Assembly (NCBI GenBank): GCA_050330975.1
Contig: JBHJHK010000455.1
Coordinates: forward strand, 1-10,659
Source of the DNA: JBHJHK01 sp050330975
Lineage (GTDB): Bacteria; Pseudomonadota; Gammaproteobacteria; Competibacterales; Competibacteraceae
Reading direction: 5' to 3'
DNA length: 10,659 nt
In this document: positions 7,258 through 10,659 of the stretch, in pieces
Layout of the letters: the number at the start of each line of letters is the position of its first letter
Position numbering within the stretch: the stretch's first letter is position 1
Made by a program: the position numbers and the translations under genes
The notes under the pieces: model-generated
Seen by the model: the letters and a program-made list of their open reading frames with translations, nothing else
Database searches by the model: none
What the model was told of the DNA's origin: nothing

Positions 7258-7290
7258 CCTTGGGCTACACCCTATCGGCGAAGCCCAAGG
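7258..7290. promoter_or_regulatory. Perfect 9-bp inverted repeat upstream of the rpsU promoter
   Basis: CCTTGGGCT (7258-7266) and AGCCCAAGG (7282-7290) are exact reverse complements with a 15-base gap. The repeat ends 5 bp from the proposed rpsU -35 element and lies in the rpsU-tsaD divergent region. No T run follows on either side, so it is not a clear terminator. A two-half-site operator, or an RNA hairpin if transcription crosses it, are the options. Confidence 0.5.
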
Positions 7291-7415
7291 ACTTCTCGGC
7301 AATTGGGCCAGCGACCCTGGAGGTGACTTTTGGGCCTCGGTGTCGCGGCGGGTTGCAAATTTATGACTGGTGACCCAGGGCTGTTGACGAGCCATGGTCG
7401 TCGGGTAGTGGACCC

Positions 7416-7443
7416 TGGACAATATTTGTCGAAGCACAATAAT
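7416..7443 (+). promoter_or_regulatory. tsaD: Candidate sigma-70 promoter of tsaD
   Basis: TGGACA (7416-7421, five of six) and AATAAT (7438-7443, five of six) are 16 bases apart. Transcription from about 7450 gives a leader of about 120 nt before the TTG start of tsaD. A second -10-like TATACT overlaps at 7443-7448 but has no -35 at normal spacing. Confidence 0.5.
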
Positions 7444-7567
7444 ATACTAAGCCTTGGGGATCTTGACAAGATTGGGCCTGGGTCGAGGGGGCTCCGTGGA
7501 GGTGCCACATGGTCGGGCCATCCCTTTGCCGCGCCAGGCGGCGCTTTTCGCCAGGAGAGGGGGCAAA

Positions 7568-8599
7568 TTGGTCGTATTGGGGATTGAAACCTCATGTGAT
7601 GAGACCGGTGTCGCCCTGTTTGACGGGGAGCGCGGGCTGCTGGCCCATCGCCTCCACAGCCAGGTGGATCTCCATGCCCGCTACGGCGGTGTGGTCCCGG
7701 AGCTGGCTTCTAGAGATCACGTCCAGCGCCTGGTGCCCCTGATCGACGAGGTCTTGGCGGCAGCCGGCTTGGGGCGGGGCGACCTCGAAGGTATTGCCTA
7801 CACCGCTGGACCAGGGCTGGCTGGGGCTCTGTTGGTGGGGGCGGCCCTGGGCCGCAGGTTGGCCTTGGGGTTGGGGGTACCGGCGTTGGGGGTGCACCAC
7901 CTAGAGGCCCACCTCCTAGCGCCTCTATTGGAGCCCGAGCCCCTGGATTTTCCCTTTGTGGCCCTCCTGGTCTCCGGGGGCCACACCCTATTGGCCGACG
8001 TTGCCGGACTCGGCCGCTATGGCACCTTGGGGGAATCCATCGACGACGCCGCCGGGGAAGCCTTTGATAAGACGGCCAAGCTGTTGGGGCTGCCCTATCC
8101 CGGGGGGCCGGCCCTGGCCGCCCTGGCCGAAGCCGGGACGCCGGGGCGCTTTGTGTTCCCCAGGCCCATGGTGGATCGTCCGGGCCTGGAATTCAGCTTC
8201 AGTGGCCTCAAGACCCATGTGGCCTACGCCTGGCAGAAACTGGAACCCACCCGGCAAAATGCCGCCGATGTGGCCCGGGCCTTCGAAGACGCCGTGGTGG
8301 ACGTCCTGGCCATCAAGTGTCGCCGTGCCTTGGCCGCCACTGGGCACCAACGTCTGGTGGTGGCCGGCGGCGTCGGTGCCAATCGCCACCTGCGGCACCG
8401 TTTGGCGATTTTGGGGGCGGAGCTTGGGGTCGCCGTTGGCTATCCCCGCCCGGCTTTTTGCACCGACAACGGCGCCATGGTGGCCTTGGCGGGTCACTGC
8501 CGCCTGAGCGCCGGGGAGCGTCAAGGGCTGGCCATCGGCGTACGGCCCCGCTGGCCCCTGGATGAACTCGCCCCACCTATCCCAGTCCCGGACCCTTGA
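7568..8599 (+). CDS. tsaD: tRNA N6-adenosine threonylcarbamoyltransferase TsaD (TTG start)
   Basis: TsaD, with TsaB and TsaE, transfers the threonylcarbamoyl group from TC-AMP (made by TsaC) to A37 of ANN-decoding tRNAs, forming t6A; it acts in the cytoplasm. From the TTG at 7568 the protein has 343 residues. The start MVVLGIETSCDETG is the standard family opening, and the metal ligands fall at His111, His115 (HHLEAH) and Asp300 (DNGAM), exactly the E. coli numbering. Other ASKHA-fold motifs are SGGHT and GGVGAN. AGGAGAGGGGG (7553-7563) is a strong ribosome site. The frame is also open from a TTG at 7454, but that would add 38 residues absent from the family. It diverges from the rpsU operon and converges on plsY. 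Confidence 0.96.
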   Translation: MVVLGIETSCDETGVALFDGERGLLAHRLHSQVDLHARYGGVVPELASRDHVQRLVPLIDEVLAAAGLGRGDLEGIAYTAGPGLAGALLVGAALGRRLALGLGVPALGVHHLEAHLLAPLLEPEPLDFPFVALLVSGGHTLLADVAGLGRYGTLGESIDDAAGEAFDKTAKLLGLPYPGGPALAALAEAGTPGRFVFPRPMVDRPGLEFSFSGLKTHVAYAWQKLEPTRQNAADVARAFEDAVVDVLAIKCRRALAATGHQRLVVAGGVGANRHLRHRLAILGAELGVAVGYPRPAFCTDNGAMVALAGHCRLSAGERQGLAIGVRPRWPLDELAPPIPVPDP

Positions 8600-8655
8600 C
8601 GGTCGCCGGGCAAAGGCCTAGAGTCAAGCTTTGAGTCACGGGCCCGGCCCCCGGC

Positions 8656-9267
8656 TCAAGAGCCGCCAATGCGCCCCTCTTGGCCCTGGCGCAGGCGCTG
8701 GATGTTGGTGCGGTGGCGCCAGACGACCAGGGCGACCATGGCCAGCAAACTCCCCCACAAGATCGAAGGCATACCCAGCCCCAGGGCATAGAGCGGCGCG
8801 AGGGCGGCGGCGACCAGGGCGGCCAGGGCGGAGACTCGGGTGATGGCGAAGACCAACCCCCAACTGGCCACCACCAGCAAGGCGGTGAAGGGCGATAGAC
8901 CCGCCACCACCCCAAAGGCGGTGGCAACGCCTTTGCCGCCGCGAAAGCCGAAGAACAGCGGGTACAAATGGCCGAGAAAAGCCGCTATGCCCGCTCCGGC
9001 CACCACGCCGAGGGGTAGGCCACCACCGGTGGCTGCGACCACCGGCAGCCAACCCTTGAGGATATCCCCCAACAGGGTCGTCGCTGCGGCGATCTGCCCC
9101 CGGCGTCCCCCCTGGCGCAAGACGTTGGTGGCGCCGGGATTGCCGGAGCCGTATTGGCGGGGATCGGTCAGGCCCATGAGGCGACAGACCACGATGGCTG
9201 AATTGATGGAGCCCAGGGCATAACTGGCTCCGATGACCAAAATCGATGCGAGGACGAGGATCGACAT
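8656..9267 (-). CDS. plsY: Acyl-phosphate:glycerol-3-phosphate acyltransferase PlsY
   Basis: PlsY is an inner-membrane enzyme that moves the acyl group from acyl-phosphate (made by PlsX) to sn-1 of glycerol-3-phosphate, the first step of phospholipid synthesis. Its 203 residues compare with 205 in E. coli. The three conserved cytoplasmic motifs are present: GSGNPGATNVLR at 40-51, GDILKG at 67-72, and GHLYPLFFGFRGGKGVAT at 99-116. Hydrophobic segments lie at about 3-25, 55-80, 84-105, 115-140 and 143-180, fitting a multi-pass protein. I see no clear ribosome site before ATG 9267. It converges on tsaD (56 bp apart) and diverges from folB. The short palindrome GGCTCTTGAGCC covers its stop codon. 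Confidence 0.96.
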   Translation of the reverse strand: MSILVLASILVIGASYALGSINSAIVVCRLMGLTDPRQYGSGNPGATNVLRQGGRRGQIAAATTLLGDILKGWLPVVAATGGGLPLGVVAGAGIAAFLGHLYPLFFGFRGGKGVATAFGVVAGLSPFTALLVVASWGLVFAITRVSALAALVAAALAPLYALGLGMPSILWGSLLAMVALVVWRHRTNIQRLRQGQEGRIGGS

Positions 9268-9294
9268 GAGAGAAAACGGCTACCCCTTTGGCAT

Positions 9295-9319
9295 GGCAAA
9301 AAAACGTTGTGGTTTTGCC
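9295..9319. promoter_or_regulatory. Inverted repeat in the plsY-folB divergent region
   Basis: GGCAAAA (9295-9301) and TTTTGCC (9313-9319) are exact reverse complements with 11 bases between, centred on AACGTT. It sits 28 bp before plsY and about 78 bp before folB. It could be an operator shared by both genes or a leader hairpin; no assignment is possible by eye. Confidence 0.35.
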
Positions 9320-9396
9320 CCGGGGCCACGGATGCCCCTGGCGGCCCATGGGACGGGTCCACAGGTTTGAGCCCCCCGCTGCCGGACGCCGGGGTG

Positions 9397-9777
9397 ATGC
9401 CGGCCCCCGATGTGGTCTACTTGCGCGATCTCGTGGTGGAGACCAGCGTGGGGATCTACGACTGGGAGCGGGCCATCCGGCAGCGGGTGGTGCTCCAGGT
9501 GGATTTGGGGTGTGATATCCGCCGAGCGGGGGCGATGGACGACATCCAGTACGCCATCGACTACGGCGCCGTCGCCGGGCGCATCACCCAAGTGGTGGGC
9601 GAGGGGCGCTTCGGCCTCATCGAAGCCCTGGCCGAGGTGGTGGCCGCCCTGCTGCTGGGGGAATTCGCCGTGGCGTGGGTAAAGGTGGTGGTGGAAAAGC
9701 CCGGGGCAGTGGCCAACGCCCGCACCGTGGGGGTGAGCATCGAGCGCCGACGCTCCCCGTCTGGCGACGGCCGTTGA
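9397..9777 (+). CDS. folB: Dihydroneopterin aldolase FolB
   Basis: FolB cleaves 7,8-dihydroneopterin to 6-hydroxymethyl-dihydropterin and glycolaldehyde in folate synthesis. From ATG 9397 it has 126 residues, a normal length. Expected catalytic or substrate-binding positions are visible: Glu24 in VGIYDWE, Tyr56 in YAIDYGAV, Glu76 in LIEALAE and Lys101 in VEKPGA. The C-terminal half (VEKPGAVANARTVGVSIER) is close to E. coli FolB. The frame is open further upstream, but ATG 9397 fits the family; GTG 9394 or GTG 9412 are possible alternatives and only a weak GGGG precedes. It diverges from plsY, as in the conserved plsY-folB block. The folK that follows folB in Pseudomonas is absent here. Confidence 0.94.
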   Translation: MPAPDVVYLRDLVVETSVGIYDWERAIRQRVVLQVDLGCDIRRAGAMDDIQYAIDYGAVAGRITQVVGEGRFGLIEALAEVVAALLLGEFAVAWVKVVVEKPGAVANARTVGVSIERRRSPSGDGR

Positions 9778-9815
9778 CCGACCGGCGGGAGGCGAACGGT
9801 CGCGCCTGGCCACGG

Positions 9816-10286
9816 TCAGAGCTCACTCCAGCGGCTGCGGCGCTGGCGACGCAGTTGTGGGGCAAACATTCCGATCAAGATCCCCAACAGCAAGACTCCG
9901 GCGCCCCGCAAAAACCAAGCTTGGTGGCGGTCGTCCTGGAGCAATTGGTTTTCCTGCTGTAGCAGCGTCACCTGGCGCTCCAGCTCCACGGAGCGCCGCT
10001 CTAGTTCGGCGTTGCGCCGGGCGATGAGTTGCTCGTTGACGGCGGTCTGTTGGAGTTCGGCAAAGCGCTGCTGGAGCCGTTGCAACTCCCGCTCCAAGGT
10101 GGCGCGGGAGGGGAGGGGGTCACCGGCCGCCAGTGCTGGGTCTGGGCCTGGGCCTGGGCGGGATTCCGCCGTCGGTGGGGCCTCCGCCGGGGCAGTGGTC
10201 GGGGTGGGAGAGGGGTTGGATTGTGCCGAGGCCGAGGCCACCCAGCAGCTCACCAAAAGTACAACACCAATTCGGATCATCGACAT
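9816..10286 (-). CDS. YgiM-family coiled-coil membrane protein lacking the SH3 domain
   Basis: This is a 156-residue envelope protein of unknown role. Residues 1-21 form a signal peptide, with probable cleavage after ASA; LVSC at 11-14 also resembles a lipobox, but the hydrophobic core before it is short. Residues 23-60 are a Pro/Ala/Thr-rich linker. A coiled coil runs from about 63 to 118 (ERELQRLQQRF...LLQQENQLL). A membrane helix lies at about 124-143, and the tail is basic (QLRRQRRSRW). The WFLRGAGVLLLGILIGMF...RW end is the hallmark C terminus of the YgiM/HtrG family (TIGR04211), whose members normally carry a bacterial SH3 domain of about 60-70 residues after the signal peptide; here the linker replaces it. 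It converges on folB (38 bp apart) and diverges from the methyltransferase gene, matching the E. coli ygiM-...-folB neighbourhood. Confidence 0.8.
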   Translation of the reverse strand: MSMIRIGVVLLVSCWVASASAQSNPSPTPTTAPAEAPPTAESRPGPGPDPALAAGDPLPSRATLERELQRLQQRFAELQQTAVNEQLIARRNAELERRSVELERQVTLLQQENQLLQDDRHQAWFLRGAGVLLLGILIGMFAPQLRRQRRSRWSEL

Positions 10287-10333
10287 TCAGCGCGGTTGCG
10301 GCGTGCTGGGCATTGTACGAGAGGAGCTAGGTT

Positions 10334-10659
10334 ATGCGCCACGTGGCGTGCCCTCCAGAGACGCTTCCCGCCCCCGATTGCGACGGGTTGGCCCACAGTG
10401 AGCGCCTCGTCCGGCTCATGGTCGAGGAAATGGCCGCCGCGGGGGGGAGTTCCTTTCGCCGCTACATGGAACTCGCCCTCTGCGCCCCGGGACTCGGCTA
10501 CTACCGGGCTGGCGCCGCCAAGTTCGGCGCCCCGGGGGATTTTGTCACCGCGCCAGAGCTGTCGCCGTTGTTCGCCCGTTGCCTGGCCCGGCAATGCGCT
10601 CCGGTGCTGCAGACTACGGGGGGGGGGGTCCGGGGGGGGGGGGGGGGGGGGGGGCGCCG
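10334..10659 (+). CDS. MidA/NDUFAF7-family SAM-dependent methyltransferase (3' end missing)
   Basis: Only the first about 95 residues are readable. From ATG 10334 they show the family N terminus: SSFRRYMELALCAPGLGYY at about 41-59, then KFGAPGDFVTAPELSPLFARC at about 65-85, the signature of MidA/DUF185 (human NDUFAF7, an arginine methyltransferase needed for complex I assembly). Bacterial members are predicted class I methyltransferases whose substrate is not established. The SAM-binding Gly-rich motif would lie just beyond the readable part. GAGGAG eight bases before the ATG is a strong ribosome site and fixes the start. It diverges from the YgiM-like gene with 47 bp between. After about 10617 the sequence degenerates into G runs and the translation is meaningless. 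Confidence 0.9.
   Translation, partial: MRHVACPPETLPAPDCDGLAHSERLVRLMVEEMAAAGGSSFRRYMELALCAPGLGYYRAGAAKFGAPGDFVTAPELSPLFARCLARQCAPVLQTTGGGVRGGGGGGGR
10617..10659. other. Poly-G low-complexity end, probable artefact
   Basis: The last 43 bases are almost entirely G, with only TCC and a terminal CGCCG interrupting. They begin abruptly inside the methyltransferase frame at a point where the family has no Gly run. Together with the left end this suggests poly-G base calls or unsupported contig ends. Confidence 0.75.

Noticed and set aside
7988..8524. Leftward 178-codon frame opposite tsaD
   Set aside because: TsaD in the other strand has all family motifs, and this frame reads as low-information antisense.
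8628..8644. GAGTC direct repeat around AAGCTT between tsaD and plsY
   Set aside because: It is too short and has no T run, so it cannot be called a terminator or operator.
9280..9813. Leftward 177-codon frame opposite folB
   Set aside because: The His/Pro-rich translation is typical of antisense to a GC-rich gene, and FolB explains the region.
1..10659. CRISPR array, insertion sequence, phage or toxin-antitoxin genes
   Set aside because: No spaced direct repeats, transposase or integrase motifs or small paired genes were seen; the window is housekeeping DNA.

Overview
The window is GC-rich chromosomal DNA from a gammaproteobacterium. Three things point there: a primary sigma factor and a primase that match the Escherichia coli proteins closely in length and motif positions, a YqeY gene between rpsU and dnaG, and a gene order that follows the E. 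coli/Pseudomonas rpsU-dnaG-rpoD neighbourhood. I cannot name a genus. Both ends of the window (about 19-113 and 10617-10659) collapse into G/C homopolymer runs that look like assembly or base-calling artefact.

Left part (1-2523). A large leftward gene, open from 1895 to the window edge, encodes a Ser/Thr protein kinase. Behind its catalytic domain are a ribosomal-L7/L12-like alpha/beta segment, a CxxC...CxxC zinc ribbon, one membrane helix and a cut-off outer tail. About 600 bp without a convincing gene separates it from the next unit; that gap holds a probable leftward terminator (2084-2108). A clear leftward terminator (2491-2523) closes the macromolecular-synthesis operon.

Centre (2535-7252). 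The leftward operon rpsU - yqeY - dnaG - rpoD - tRNA-Ile2(CAU) couples ribosomal protein S21, a GatB/YqeY-domain protein, DNA primase, sigma-70 and the AUA-decoding tRNA. A promoter candidate lies upstream of rpsU, beside a perfect 9-bp dyad. A very stable hairpin with a UUCG loop sits in the rpoD leader, and no terminator separates rpoD from the tRNA.

Right part (7416-10659). Rightward tsaD (t6A37 tRNA modification) has its own promoter and a UUG start. It converges on leftward plsY (phospholipid synthesis), which diverges from rightward folB (folate synthesis). Next comes a leftward membrane-anchored coiled-coil protein that keeps the C-terminal half of the YgiM family but lacks its SH3 domain. 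A rightward MidA/NDUFAF7-type methyltransferase runs into the bad sequence at the right end.

Most of the window is conserved housekeeping DNA. The non-routine items are the kinase architecture, the tRNA at the end of the sigma-factor operon (with CCC where CCA is expected), the SH3-less YgiM relative, and the leader and operator-like inverted repeats.
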